A stretch of DNA of 64,000 bases from Dicaeum eximium (GCA_013396995.1 VWZP01001440.1:4365151-4429150), one strand, 5' to 3'. Shown: positions 38,437 to 54,100, counted from the first letter of the stretch. Notes: generated by a model from the letters alone, not told the origin. Program-made: numbers and translations.

Positions 38437-41400
38437 CTGCAAGAACAAGGAGAAGAGTTTTTGTGGTTTTATGAGTATTTAAAAAAAAGGGGAACACTAC
38501 ACTCCCACTTCCCAGTGTCCTAGGTCACTCCTTTCCCCATGCTGGCATTGCAATTTTATGACTACATGATAAATCATAAATCTGATTGGAGAGGCAATCC
38601 AAATAAAGGCTAATCTGAAAAAATAAATACATAATGGGGTAGAAAGAAGAAAGGGGAAAGATGGACTATTTCTTTCTGGTACAGTGGTGGCATCCACCAA
38701 AATGACTTCTTGTGGAAGTATAACCTCAGAGGATCTCCTGGTCACTACTGTGGATCAGTGCTCCTGGTGCAGGGTGACATCAGCTGGGTGTTTCCACTGC
38801 TCTGGTGCAGCAGCCTTGTGGTTTCCCTGCTTGGGGGACCCAGCACAGTGTAAGAGTGTGTTGCTGATTTGCCTGCTCAGAGAGTGATGAGCTGCAGTGA
38901 CACAGCACGTGACAGACTAAATAATGGAATCAGTAACTTCCTGAATTCTGCCTGGCTTGGGTGCTCTCTGGTGGCTGCAGTTTGCTACTCTTGCTTTTTC
39001 ATGCAGCCACTTGTTAGGAATTAAGACAGTACAGTAGTGAATTCTGTTTCACTTAAAGCCAGGCCAGAGAAAATGAAAACATGGAAATTGCAGCTCAAAG
39101 ATTTCCCTCTTTATCTGAAATGGGTGAGAGCATTTTAACCAGCAGCTTACTTACAACACAAGAAAACAAACCAAAGCAAAACAAATGTGGGTGACTAGGT
39201 TGTGTGAAACGCCCTTTTTAGAAATTCTAATGCCTGTTATAGGGCCACTGCTTTTCTTGTGAACATGTCAGAGAGAGACTTTCAGCAGAAGAATAAGATG
39301 CTCCTTGAAAAACAGGTGTTTATCCTTAACCTACAGCAGTACTTGGATAATGTCTAACAAAGCCTGAATCTCAAGATAAGGCATATGGCAAAGGAAGAAA
39401 GATATTTCAGTTTTGCAATGAGGCTTTACCACTGCTCACTCTAATTTTCCCTCTAAATTGGTTTAATCCAAACAGTAACCAAAGCCATGAGCAGAGCAGT
39501 CACGTACTCATTAGCAGCTCCACGTCGGTGTTGACCTGAGCCAGTAACGCCTCTCTCCGCTGCGCCGCTCTCTGATCCAGCCTGTTCCTCAACAGGAACT
39601 GTGCCAGCTTTGCCTGAGCCTGAATATGCAATTCTTTACTCGTTTCTTCTGACATTTGGGCAGCCTGGAGGAAAATAAGTTTATTACCATTAGGAGCTGG
39701 TTATTTTAAAAGTTCTGGGGGCAGAATATTGCCTAAACAAGGAATGCAAATGCTGTAATTGTTAACTTCATAATTTTGCTTCCTCTGCAGCTCTCTCCAA
39801 AATTATCCATCATCATGTGTATAAATTTTCCAATTACAGTTTGCTTTGACACTTTTTATTAGATTAATGGTTAAAAATCCCCAATATCCTAGTGCCTTGC
39901 TGTCAAACAAGCAGGGTTAATACATACATACCTCAAATGGATTATCTTGATCATAATTTATGAAGCTGAATATATTTCATCCCTACAGTATTCTATGTTG
40001 CATCATGAATGCAAATTATGAAATGACTAAGAAACAGACCGGATGCAATTTGATGTAGTCATCCACCTTCTGCTGCAAAGCTAGTCTCTGCTCATCAGTC
40101 AGTCCCTTGGGTTCTTTCCAAGGAGAGAGAGGTCTCCTCCTTCTTCGTTTCTCCAAGAATTTACAAGCCTTTGTAAGGAACATATGAGAATATGACAATC
40201 ACAGAGAGGAAGTTTGTCTTCCCGCTTGTTTGTAAACAATCAGTGAAAGTGTTTCAGTACTGCATCTGTTAAAGCCTAAATGCAGCCATGATGTTGAAAA
40301 GACAACATATGAGGCCAGCATGAACACTAAATAGTAACAACACTTACAATAAGTTAGTGACTCATCTGTAGTACGGTGACATTCCAATCCTGGGTTTCAA
40401 AGAAGCAGCTTTTGTATTTTAGTTACAAGACTGTATTGGGCTTTGTAGCTTATATAAGGTTTAACCCTTTAAAGCAACTTGTGGCTCTAGACTATCACCC
40501 CTGAGTAATTTTTTAATAAGTTATGGCTAAATACAGTAAGAGAATAAACAGTTTTATGAGGCTTCACAATAATCCACTCAGTCCTATCTACTGTTAGAAC
40601 AAAGTACAAATACTTACTGCTCTTTGAATGATGACAGCTGCCTTATACTCCTTAAGAGATTGTTTCTGCTGATGAAAAATTCTTCTTGCTCTATATCCTC
40701 GCCAGAATCTCTGGATAGTTAATGCTGATTTCTCCTCCATTTCCTGCATGTATTTATTCATCTGACCTAAAAAGGTAACAAAAATCCACAGTTAGAAGAC
40801 TGTGGGTTAGGTCCTCTTAACAATTTACATTGTTAATCCTCAAACTAGATAGTACCAAAAAAACTTGGGTGCTCTCAGTTAAAAGCCCCTTTTCCCCCAA
40901 GGTCTCCTAGCTATGGGTCAGGTCTTGCAGATCATAGCTGCAATGGAGCTTCGTAACACAAGAAGACTGTCTCTTCCTTTCTCCTACACCATTTTGAAGG
41001 CAGCAGATCTTGATCAGTAGGTACTGAGCCCTGGGGGAATTAGCACATTCTCTTTCAGATAATTGGGTCAGGAGAAGAGACAGTAAGACTACAGTGCAAA
41101 CAGACATGCAAGATTGGGAAATAGATTTGGGGAAATCGTTCCTAAGGACACCCAGACACTTTGATCTTCTGCTATAAGTTTAATATACATCATACTGGCA
41201 TGGACAACTTCCAGTAAGGCCAGCTGTCGTTCATGGAAGAGTCTCATGGCCCTCTGTCTCTGAAGTTGCATTTGCAGTTTTAGAGCTTCATCTTCCTTCT
41301 GTTTTGTTAAATGCTGCAGCTCCTGTTCTCGTTTAGCTCTGTAATACACAAATACATTAACAATTACCTTAAATTGTACATTTCTTTAAAGTATCTCTCT

Positions 41401-44400
41401 TTTTCTTTGTGTTAAGTGGTCCAGCATTGAGAAAGAAAATCTACAAAATAGCCTGCTATGCCAGCTGCTGGATCATAATCCTTTTACAACTGTAATGCAG
41501 GCTTGAGGTGTGCCCACACACATACCTACAGAGACAGATCACGATACATGGGATTATATCAGAATGGTTTCAAGGAAACCAAAGGTTTTCAACCCATACA
41601 TTTCTGCAAATTAGAGCTGTAAACTTTTACCTTTTTAATATAGGCAATTAATATTTTAATCCAAATATTATATTTATAAGGCAGATGAAGTCACAGGATC
41701 AAAAAAGACTTTTGATCACATTTTCTTGATAAAACTATTAATATTTTGCCCATCAATTTTTATCAGCTTCACTAGGTTGAAAAGTACAAAAATGTTTCAT
41801 TAACTTCTCAGATGCACATCTGTGAAATCAAGAGTGTCTGTCAGGTATTTAAATGATTATTTAATACTGATTCTTTCCTATGTAGTCTGCAAAACACATT
41901 TGTCCTCTGTTTCTCCTTATGATAAGATATATTTGCTTGCACAAGACCACACTGTGACAGGGAACTGCCTCTGAACTACAGTAAAATATACACAGAGTAA
42001 TATCCAAGCTTCCTTCTGCAGTTCATGGCACAGAGCAGCCTCCCTCTGGTCATCTCTTTAGAAACGTAAAATGGTTTCATTTTTAATGCATTATTAATAA
42101 AAATTATTACCATTTAAAATGTCCTACAATTAGCTATGTAAGAGTGAACTAGCTTCAAGGAGCAACTACAGGCTTTAACATTCACAGAGGAGATATTTCT
42201 GAAACCAGTTTCAAAGGTTTATAACTTGTAGAGTTTAAGATCTTCCTCTGCAGCTGCAGGTGAGCAAAGTTTGAAGTTTCAATCTTGGTTTAACCACACT
42301 TAAAAATAAATCTAAAATAAAATCTGTGAACATAACCAGAACCAGACTGCTAAAAATTAAAAAGTCCTCTTAAAAGCTCTTCTAAAGTCATGTTTACAGT
42401 ATCCCAAACACTATTTTTCACTGTAATGTTTTGACATAGACAGAAGAAAACCAACATTGGCACTGTAGAGTTATTGTATTTGCTCAGTACACTGGGACTG
42501 AGTGAGCCATGAACACACACAACTGTAAGGACATTAATAAGTTTCCATTTCTCTCAATATTAAACAAACACTTTCAAAAGTCCATTTAAATGGCTCGAGA
42601 GCTACTTAAGAGGCACACACTAATGCTTACAATATTGAAAATATGACACAAGGGAGTCAAGCAGCTTGGTGATTGCTGATAGTCTCACCATCCTTTCCCT
42701 GCTGCTTTTCCATGCTATGTCTTAGCCCATCATCCAAATATTCTGGGCTGTAAGTTTGGCTTGCAGACTTGCAAGGTGGCTTATGAGGGAAGGAATATTG
42801 GCTTCAAGTGTATGGTGGAGTAAAAGAAGTGACAAGGATGTCTGACTGCATCACAAAAGTGCAGTGACCAGTGGCCCTCAACAGACACACTGCTTGCCCC
42901 GACAAATCTTTCAGAATTTAAGGATTACACCTTAGATAGACCAATATCCTCTTAAGGCTAGTCTAGACAGTAAAGCATAGTTGTTTGTTTTGTATTACTT
43001 TGGTCACAAAGCAATGTGATTTGACAGTGATTTATAAGATCTACTTTTGATACAGTAATGATCAATGTGCAAAAACAGTTTGAAAAAACTTGCTGTGGAG
43101 TCTGCACTTGATTTTGATCCCTTAACCTATGTTAAATCAAACTAAATTTTTCAAAACAGTTAGCCTAACACATGCTAACATTACTGCTGCAATCCAATTC
43201 AAGTGAGATAAGCATTATTTACATAGCTTCCTTCTTTTCTGCTGCTCCAAGGCAGAGGATACTATTTCTAGGTCACTGAAGTAACTCTACTTCTGAGAGC
43301 CAAAGATTTAAAAATTAACGAAGAACAAGAACACTGAGCAAGCACTATGGGCCTTGGTTTCTGCAGCACTCTGGCACGTGGAAGCTCCATGATAGCTCCA
43401 ATGTAATTTACAGAGCAATTTTGTGTCAAGTTAACTGTTAACCAGTCATCTGTCCTACCACCAGTACATCATCTTCTAGTGCTATTTAGTGCAATCCCAT
43501 GCCACACTTTCAGTTTTACATATGCCACAAATTTTTACTGAAAACATGAAAGCACCACAGAAGTTTTTCATGGAGATGCCTGGCAGCTGGGAAAGGGACA
43601 GTTGAAGCTTTTGGCACCAGAAGTGGCAGTACTGCTGAAAAAGCACATTGTTTGGATGTTTCTACTAAAAAAAATCTGTAGTGAAAAGGCTCACATTGGC
43701 ATTACATTACCTTTATGTTTGAGAAATAACAGCTGGAAAAAGGCATCTTCAAGATGAAGGGACACTTGGTCAGCCCAAACTAAGGGCCTGGGACATGTGA
43801 ACAAATTCTCAGGGAAGCTATATCCAGGAAGGACAGGAAGGTGAATGGGAATAGCCAGATTTATCACAGGCAAATCACAGCTGACCAGCTTGATTTCATT
43901 CTGTGATGATAGCTCCATGGGTGAGGGGGAAGCAGTGGATGTCATTTTCCTTGACTTTACCAAGGCTGTCATCCCAGTCTCCCATGCAGGGCAGGGCTGA
44001 CATACAGAGAAACCTCCACAAACACAGAAAGTGGTTCAATGAAAACCACATGAAGTTCAATGGGAAATTATGCAGCTGGTACTAAATAACCCCATGAACC
44101 AGCAGAGGCTGGGCACCAATCACCTGGACAGCAACTCCAGTGAAAAGAGGGGACAGGCTGGACACGAGCCAGGAGCTAGCCCTTGCAGGAACAAAGGCTA
44201 CAGCCTAATGAGAAGGTTATTTGGCTTTACTTGGCACAGTAAAGCGTTGGTCACACTCTACTGGGATCTCCAATGGAAGAGTAATGCTGACAAATGGGAG
44301 GGATAGAGACTGTCCAAACAGAGACAATTAGGACCATGGCATGTAGGATATATAAGGACAGGCAAGGTGTGTTTAGCCTAAAGGAAGGCAAATCTGTCTC

Positions 44401-45131
44401 TCACTACCTAAAGAAGTGTTATAGAGCAGACACAGCCAGACTCACGGGGGAGCTCAGAAAAAGGACAAGAAGCAGTGATAAAGAGTGCAACAAGGAAATT
44501 CCCACTGCCTGCAATGGAAGAATTCTTCACAAGGTGAATAATCCAGCACAAGGAAAGGGATCAAGTGAGATGGTAGGATCTCCATGCTTGGAGACTTCTA
44601 AAACTGGATGTGGCCCTGAGCATCAGATCCCATTTTGAGGCAGGGCCTACTTCCAACAGGACACTGAATTAGATGACCTGAATTTTTCCTCTTCCTTTGT
44701 GACTTGAGAAAACCCAGCTCAACCCAAACTCTCATATTAGATCCTATTCTTTACTGCTTTTCACAAAGTCATACTGTTTACCTGAAGCTTCTCTGTAAAG
44801 TGATCACTGCTTGGGGTAGCTTTTTCAGCCTTTTCCTTGTCTGAAATCCTCGCCACACTGCCTGGATTATACAAGCTGCTTGATGCTGCTTCTGAAATTA
44901 ATAAAACAGTTGGTAGAATATTTTCTATGCATATAAAACCTCTTTATTACTGCTTGCATAATTGGACAATCTCAACATTTGGCCAAACCCTGTCGGTTTT
45001 CAAATGCATCAAATTGGAGAATTTAAGGTCTTACAAGACAGTTATTATCATGAACTCCATACTTAACCCAAAAGCAGCTAATCTGATCACCTGTATTGAT
45101 GGTCTCTGTGGTAAACAAATGAATCTACAGC

Positions 45132-45172
<41 letters not shown>

Positions 45173-48100
45173 AAATCAATATGAGAAATCTGCATTTAAA
45201 ACACCTGAAGCACTTGATATTTCAAATGATGAGTAAATCAAAAAACCTACACTGGAGAGGACAGAAAGACAAGTTGGGAGAAAGAGTAGCAGGAAAAATG
45301 TTACAGTTGCAGTATGATCAGAAGTCACAGAAATGCAAACATGAGAAAAAGTTGGTTCTATTCTTAAATGGATTTTTGAAAAACCCCATAAACAGACCAA
45401 ATCACAAAACATCCTGCTCTGTTGAAGATGAAAGCAGGTCTCTGCAAACATAACTGATTTTCATTGAAGTATTGTCTCTGAGAAATCTGCATGTAAAATT
45501 TTGTTAAGATGCTCATGAAACACACCTTGTCTCTTTTATTGGGAGCTTAGTCCAGGTGGTGTTCTTACTTACTTCATACTGCACATTTTATGTATATGAC
45601 TTAGTTCTATGTAAATGCTGCCTAGAACTCAGAGATCTAAATTTGTAACACTAATGTGAGAAAAGCAGATACAGTTATTTTGATAGCTAGCAAAAAAAAA
45701 TTCCCTCTATGGTTATATTGAAATCTATGGTGAATCTGCACAGAAAGCCAATCTCTTGAGTCACAGTCCCATATTTTAATGACTGAGCAATTTCCTGATG
45801 TTTAAAAAAAACTACAATAAAATAAATTCAAAAGGGCAATTAAAAAATCAATTAACATAGTGAAATAATAACACAGGTTTTGAAAAGTGTCTACAAAGTG
45901 ATATAGTAAATCCATTCTAAACATACACAAATCACATGTAAATAGGATTTCACATCTAAATAGGATTTCACATCTGAAAGTCACATTAATCACCTGCATT
46001 TCTCCTTTTCCACTGGATTGTTCCAAATACAGCATGTCCAAAAGTTCATTGACCTCTCTGTCAAATCCTTTGCCAGTCCACTGTTTACTTAAAAGCCTTT
46101 TTAGTCCTAAGAGAAAGAGAAGAAGCTAATTCACCAACGTGAATTTTTCTTTTCAGGCTTTCAAAGTAACAAACTGTGAATCAACTAATCAAATCTGATC
46201 CTATGTACAAAGAAGCCTGAGAGCTGAAGACTGTCTTTGAAGACATCTTTGAGTGTCAATGCACAATTTTATCAAAGAGTATCTGGTGCTCCAACTATCA
46301 CAGAGAAGTATTATCCAGTGATTTTGTATGTCCAAGTCAGTATTGTGTTTATATCACTGACAGTCAAATTACCAATGTACTTTCAGTGTCTCATCAATAA
46401 GTCATTGTAAGGTGCTAAAAAGAATTCAAAGCACCACACAAGTGCTGGGTGTTGTTTGTTGTTAACACTCTCTTCATATTTTTCTTAATAAAATGTATTT
46501 ATTTCCAACTGGAATTGTTTGATGTCTTATCTGCAGAGCATAATTTAACTGTGAGTGCATGTGCATCTAATCCATGAGACAGAAGAGCTTTTTGGGTTTG
46601 CAGTAGCTGAAAAGCACCCTTGTGCTCCCTCCACAACACACACACACTCCCTATGCAAATAGACAGTAACGTGCGCTAAAATGTTTGTATCAGACAAATA
46701 CCAGAGCCTAAGGGCTCTGCAGGGAGTTGGAGGGAAGACAAAGGGGGGCAGGAGGTATGCACGTGTTTGCCTCCTGAAGAACTGCAGATTCAACATTTCC
46801 ATCTTCAAATCATTGTCCATAAACATATTCATAAACTGGGCAACTCCAACACAACACTCACATGTACTTAAAGGATCTGGAGCACACAGAAATGGCACCT
46901 CTGTGGCACCACATGCAGCATTTTAGAAAAACAATGACAGTTAAACACTTCTGGAGTTGGACAGGCAGGACTCTAAATGGAGTCAGTGAGAGTCCCAAGG
47001 CTGCCTGAGCCCTGGAAAAGCAGGGAGCCAGGCTACACAAGAGAGCTCTCTCACAGAAGTGCTGTAGGTCTGACACAACCATTTGCCAGTCTCTGTACAG
47101 ACTACACATCTATACAGATGCACCTTTTGGCTACTGACAGGGAGTACCTCCAATGTGCCTCACAGATGTGTCAACCCATGCAGGGTTGACAAAAGGCCAG
47201 GCCCTTCAGGAAACCTGACGTAGGGACTGTGCTGGTCTTGGAGATGCCCTCACCTGCAGCAGGCTGCCTTCACTGGCCAAGCTCACACCAAAGCACCTCA
47301 CACTGCCAACAGCTCTGAGCCACTGTGAAGCCAAGGGACTTCAGAGAGATGGCCACATTGTGGAAATGCTGTAATGCTTTCTTTGTTGCTTTTATTCCTC
47401 AAAGTCTCTAAAGGATTTCAAAGCCCAAGCTAAAACTAACAGAAGGATTCTAACTTAAAAAAAAAAAGCAGTGAAAAAATGCCGTATTTTTTCCTTTCTT
47501 AGTGGAAAGAGGAAACATATAAAGGAGAGAGATGAAGAGTTTCTAAATGACTGTAGCATACTGTGATTCTAGAGCAAAATAAAGCATCCTTTGATGGAGA
47601 TCTGCACGTCTTCACACAAGCCAGCATTCTACAGCTGGGATGACTAGACCATCACAGCAGCTTCCCAAGAATCCACAATGTGATACCAGCTTTAGGCACA
47701 CTATACTTAATTCCATATTACAAGGAATCCCTCCTCTCAGTTCTGTAGGCAAAGGGTGGCAAATCTGTTCATCTGGTCCAGAAATTTATCTAGATGGTAC
47801 TGTATAATGAGTAGTCAGCAAAAGTGCAAAAAATTCATAAAATAAATCTAGGAAACAAAAAAGAGGTGCAGTACCTTAAACTGTAATGAAGATTAATAGC
47901 AGGAAAAAAAAAAACCACAAAGCAACATGGCACTGCTGTTTCCACCTGTACTGGAGAGTTACTGAACCAAAATGGGAAACCTCTGTCTTTTTATTTTCAC
48001 AGGGGATGTAAGAGGAGGCTCAGTGATCAGTCCCGCGCATGTTTACAAACCTTTGTAGCGAGCTGTGAATAACTGCACAAGCTGTTTGCAAGATTTTGCC

Positions 48101-51100
48101 ACTAACAACAGCAGTTTTGTGGCAGCACTTCCTACAGCAGGATTGGTGGTAGAGGAAAGCTTATAAACAAGTTCATCCAAAACAGAGTGAAGGATCTCTT
48201 CTTCAACTTGAAGCAAGACAGAACTTTAAAAAGAATAAAGAAAAAAAAAACGGGAGTGGGACAGAACAGAAGTGTTAATTGAAAAACATGAGCTTTTTAA
48301 CAGTGACTTATTTTTAGCTATGTCAGGCTATATACAACAAGCCAAGATGCCCAGCTAGCTCGACCAGGAATATGATCCAGACAGTACTACTGTTTCAATC
48401 AACCAATTACCACTCCCTCAATTTAAGAAGATTAAAAACCCAGCTTTTAAAATGTTTCCAATTTCTACTACAAAGACTAGGGGGAAAAAACCCCCAAACA
48501 ATAAAACACAACAATGCTTGCATATGAAAAGATTTTATTTTACCAAGCAGTAATGAACTACCTTTTATATTTATTATTAAGAAAAATAATAATATGAAAA
48601 CAACCAACCTATTGATCCTCAAAATATTGTGTAACACAGACATCATTATAATTGCTGTTTCAACATCATCTGTTATTAACAACTGCAGGAAGCGATCATT
48701 TTGTAGTACTGCAAAGAAAACCAAAAACAAACAAACAAGAAATCATGCAATCAGAACCAGACTTGAAAATACCATAAACCAAATAAACTCACAGCAAGTA
48801 AAACCAGACACTGTTTCTGGAACAAACTCCCTCATTTATAATTCTTACACTGAAACTTACTGAGATAACTAAACTACTTCAACCTCCAAAAAACATCCTG
48901 TTCCTGAATCCTGTTTTTTCTGCCTTTGGACATCCCTCAGGCACTGATGTTGCAAGGGAATGAAAGCTTTAAACCCCTTTATGTTACAATAGTACCCTGT
49001 TCTTACAACAACAGTGGAATTAACACTGGGGTAACAATACAAAAAAGGACCTCAATCTTGACAGTTTGTTACCCCAGATTATTTAATGCAAATCCACTGA
49101 TGTCATAAAAGCACCATCTTTTTTATCTCAGTGTACCACTGGCTACATATTCAGTATTTTTTCTGACCACGCATGTTTTTAGTTACATATCTTATGATCC
49201 TTAGGTTTTTGTCCAATATTAGAAACAAAACCAAATTCTGCTTTTCAGAATCAGTGTGATTAACATCAGTTCAAATAAAAGCTTATTTTGGTCAGAAATA
49301 TATAATGAAGCTTGTTACATATTTGTAAAATTTCCTGCCAAGGCAAAAACTTCAGAAATCTCTCCAATTCTATCTACTCATCAGGGCTAGCAATGTACTC
49401 TGGTCAAATTTTAATATATTTCAATCACACACAGGAAAACATCAATTGTGTCTTATTGGAAAAAAAACCAACCTGATTTTTAAAAGGTATAGACTTACAA
49501 AGAGAAAATACAGGATGACACTTTAAATATTTATCTCTGAAAGACTAGAAGGGGAACCCTTGAGTATTTCCCTTTAGTTGATATTTACCATTTTAGATAT
49601 TGCTGTTGAGCTGACTACTTAAAGAGACTGATTTACCATCTAGTCCAATTTAGAAGACTAGGTGGAGATTATCTTAAGAGTGAATTTTGATACTTGTAGT
49701 TGCCATAAATAATTGTTCAGGTGTTTTGTGGGTTGACATTTCCCTTACCACATGCTGCTAGTTGAATATGCCCACCGAACAGCCAGCAGATGGCATCAGT
49801 TACTATTTGGAACCAGTGTAAAAAGTCCCGTTTTTCTTTATCCTAAACAAAAGAGAAGTAGATAAAAGCATGTGTATGTTCACTAAGGATTTTATCTTGA
49901 TGCCATGAGAAGGTTTGTATGCCTCAGGAATTTGGCAACCAAATTCCACCAAATTTCCAAATGAAGTTGGTGAAACTGTAGCAACTAGTAAAAAAAAAAC
50001 CCAACTTGTGAGACCTTTGAGGTCAGAGATCAGTCAAGAAGATCTGAACATACCAAACAAATAAAAGCATCCATTTGGGGGAAAAAATCACAACAAGGAG
50101 AGATAAACCTTGTTTACTCCTTAAAAATATTTGATAGCATTGGAGGGATAAGACAAATAGTAGCTCAGCAAATATGCATCACGGATTTAATGCACTAAGT
50201 GGGAAATATATTACTTTAAAGAAGAGGGGGAAATAAAAAAAGGTACAAAGTGGCCAAGGACACAGTCAAAATGAAAAAGGTTCCTGATAACTGGTATGGT
50301 GAAGCTTCAGAAGCACCTCCTAGTTGGAGGTCTGGGAGCAAACACCAAACCACTGTAAAGCTGAAATTTGATCTGTTTGCCAAACAGACTACATCATGTG
50401 CTTGCCTGTGATAGCACTGGACTGGAAAAAAACATAGAATCAATCACAGAATGGTAGGGTTGGAAAGGACCTAAAGTCCATCTTGTTCCAGCCCCACTGC
50501 CATGGACTGGGACACCTTCCCAGTAGACCAGATTTCTCAGAGCTTCACAGAGCCTGGCCTTGAATGCTTCCACAGATGGAGCATCCACAGCTTCTCTAGG
50601 CAGCCTGTCCCAGTATTTTACCACCCTGACAGCACAGAATTTCTTCCTAATACCTAATTTAAACCACCCTCTTTAAGTGTAAAGCCATCACCCCTTATCC
50701 TGTCACTACATGCCCTTGTAAAAAGTCCCTCTCCATCTTCTCTACAGCCCCTTTAGGTACTGGGAGGTGATATAAGCTCTCCTCAGAGACTTCTCTTCTT
50801 CACACTGAACAACCCCATCTCTCTCAGCATTTCTTCACTACAGAGGTGCTCCAGTGCTCTCCTATGACCAGTAGGAATTCAGGTTTTAACATGTGAATGC
50901 ACATGCAGATGCACATTCCAGTCTGCATTCCAAGTGTGAGCCACAGACTACTGGAAATCTGAAGTCTTGGTGTGTGGAACAGCAAAAGGGTTTTTGACAG
51001 TACCCCACTGCTGACAAATGTTACAAAGCACATGGTCATACATCCCACATTAATTGAGCCTCCACAAATGAAAGCCTGGGAAGCTTATGCCTAGATCCCT

Positions 51101-54100
51101 GCTGGAGCCCCAGCTCTCAGTCCAGGTTTAACTTTGTATTTTGTTCAGACTGACAAGGAGAGATACAAAATAATAAGTTGGCTGTAGTGTTATCTGTTCT
51201 GTGTTTTGGCAACAGGTCAGTTTCTGAAAGCTATTTCACTACTTCCCTTGACTTCAAAAACTTCTAAAAAATCAAAAGAGAGCAGAATAAACTTCAAATC
51301 TCCACTGGTGGAGTGGGATTTCCAAAATTTCACTGAGCAAGCATCAAGTCTGGGTGCCCAGTCACCTCTGAGACCACGAAGTTTAAAAGCCAAAGTACTA
51401 ATTATAAGGTAGACTACATTTGCATTCAAAAGAAATCTTTACCCACAAGCATGACTCAAGTAGCATTTAGGCTGAGACATAATAAGAAAGTATGGAGGAA
51501 ATTACATATTGTGGATAAGAGTCTCCTGGGATGTCATTTAGGAAGCTTCCTTCTTAAGCACTAAATGCAATTCTCAAGTACTGGACTAACAGAAACTATG
51601 TCACTGCACTGATGCCTTCTGAGAATTGATTGTCTGTGGAGTCTATCACAATACTTCATAGGAAAACTTTGGCTAAGCACAAGAAGCCAGTGAGCCAAAA
51701 AATTAGATAGTATGGAGAAATGGGGATATTTTAAAAGAAACTGTCAGAATCCATGAAGATGATAATTTAAATTACTAGTGGGTTTTTGTTTGTTGAGGGT
51801 ATTTTTCCTTCTGATTCTAGAACTCAGAATACTCCAGAAACATAAGGCAACCTCAGTGAGCAAAACCCTTCTTCAATGCAAAAAAGGAGAAAATATGAGA
51901 AAGTGTTTAAATCTACAAATTCATGAAGTCTGCCTTTGGCATTCTCCACGTGCAAGTTCAGAAGCAGTGGAAAAAAATTCTTGGAATTTTTTTTCCAATT
52001 ATGTAGCAGAAATTGAATGATGAAACAAACTTCAACAAATCTGATTTAAAATCTTAAGACTCCCTAAACCATTTTTTGTAAAACTGAATAAAATTAGCGA
52101 GAACTAAGTCATTACGAAGGCTGAACTAACAACATGCAAAGTTAAGACACTACCATGACTGGGATGCTGTCTTTTGTAGGGCTTTTGTTTTCATCTTACA
52201 CTGCTCTAATTCTTCAATCCTTCCTATAAATGCACTCCTTCCCTCTACCTTTAAAACTTGTGCAAAGTAGTAGCCCAACTCTCTAAACAGGCCTATGGTA
52301 ACAGAGTGGCTTTGCACAAGTCAAGGAGCAAATGCTGCACAATGACAGATTTCAGCTTCAGAGCTTGGAGGCGTAAGAAAAACTACTGCAATTTTTGGGC
52401 AAAAAATTTTCACAATACCATGTCCCTAGAATAATATCCCACTTATCCAATATGTGACCTCAGAAAGTTTGCAGGTGATTTCTGCTCTTTTAACTATGAA
52501 ACTTAAATACCTTGATTGCTCGGATAAATCGTGCTTGCAAGCGTTTTCCCAAAACCAGCAGGCTGTCTACAGCTGAAGGAAGAAACTTCTTGTAAAAGTC
52601 CTCAGGATCTTCTTTCACCTCTAGCCCTACACAACAATGACTGAAATGGAGTAAAAAAATAAAAAAAAAAAAGGGAAAAAATCAACCTGAATAGTCAAAG
52701 GCCTGTTTGAACAACTTTGAATGAATGTCATGTCATCAGAGGAATGCCTCAGTGGCATGGGACAATTCCCCCCTGAACAACAGCTCACTGCTGTGACTGG
52801 CTCCAAGGTGGCTGCCTCCAAGGAAGAGCAACCACTCACAGGTTGGAGACCATATTACTACTTATTATGGCATTTCTCAGTTAAAAATATACCCAAGGCA
52901 CTTTCTCCTTTGGCTTCATAGAACCTGTTCAGGCTTGTTCCATATTCTAGAGAAGGGCTCTGATGGTCATAAAGAAGAAAAAAAAAGGGCAAAATAGAAA
53001 GATAGAAAAAAAAACTGATAAAGGAAGCCTGATGATGAAGGGGGTGCACATCAGGCAGTAAAAATATGTATTAAAAAATATACCACAACCAAACCTTCAG
53101 CGAGCCTGTCCACAACTTTTCTCAAGCTGAGGAAGGCATGTGGGCTAGAAATCAGTTCCTCAGATCTCAGCTCTCTTATTTTACTCACCGCAACACTTCG
53201 GTTCTTTCTGGAAGACTTTTTACAAGAAACTGCATGTTTTACAACTGCTAAGTTGTTTCAATTCTGCACTCAGCACTGATACCAGTGCAACAAAGGAATT
53301 TCCCTGACTTTTAATGAATTTTGCTTTCTGATATCTTATCTAGGCTATATGAACTTTCTGGGAATGCACACACATAAAGCTGTCTACCAAAGCTCTTGGA
53401 AAACAAATTCTAGGCATGAAGCTGAGATTCACCTAGCTACAAAAGACATTTTTAGAGTTAAAATAAATTTCAGTATTCTCTGCAACTAAAACAGCTTATA
53501 GGGGATGATTTAAGTATCACACTACTCTAGTGATAACTTCTACATCCCTTACTGAAATTCTTTGCATTAAAAATTCATACTGCAGATAGGGCACAAGTAA
53601 GAGATGGTCACATAATTACTTCATGCCTTAGAATTTTACTCCCCAGTTAAGCCAAAACTAAGTACAACTTGAAGAAAATTTAAAATGTATTATTTTTCCT
53701 GACATTTAAAATTGAGATTGGATCACTGGGGGTTTGAATTTCAAGTTTTCTTATTTACAGTTCCATTCTCACAATATCACTACATCAGGTTATCTAGTCT
53801 GTATGAACTGTGTCATCTATTATATCTAAAAATGCAAATAGATACTTCAAATGGGTATATTAAATAAATATTTAAATACAGTCAAGCCAACCAGTGAGTC
53901 AATCAGGCTGAAGATCTTTGCAAGATGAAATCTATGCAAACAAAATAACAATTTTTAAATAACTACAATTCAAAATTATATAATTACTGGGTAAGAACTG
54001 TTGGACTGGTGAGTCCACAGAAAAAGGTAAAGGCAACACAAACCCTGTTCCCACCATATAGTTCCCCCAGCTCAGTGAAACACAATGCAAATGAATTAAA

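Noticed and set aside
45136..45169. Possible structured or origin-like AT tract
   Set aside because: It is a simple (AT)17 microsatellite with no flanking features.
50394..50624. Minus-strand 76-residue frame
   Set aside because: It is encoded within the CR1 3' end and is a very common spurious frame of that element.
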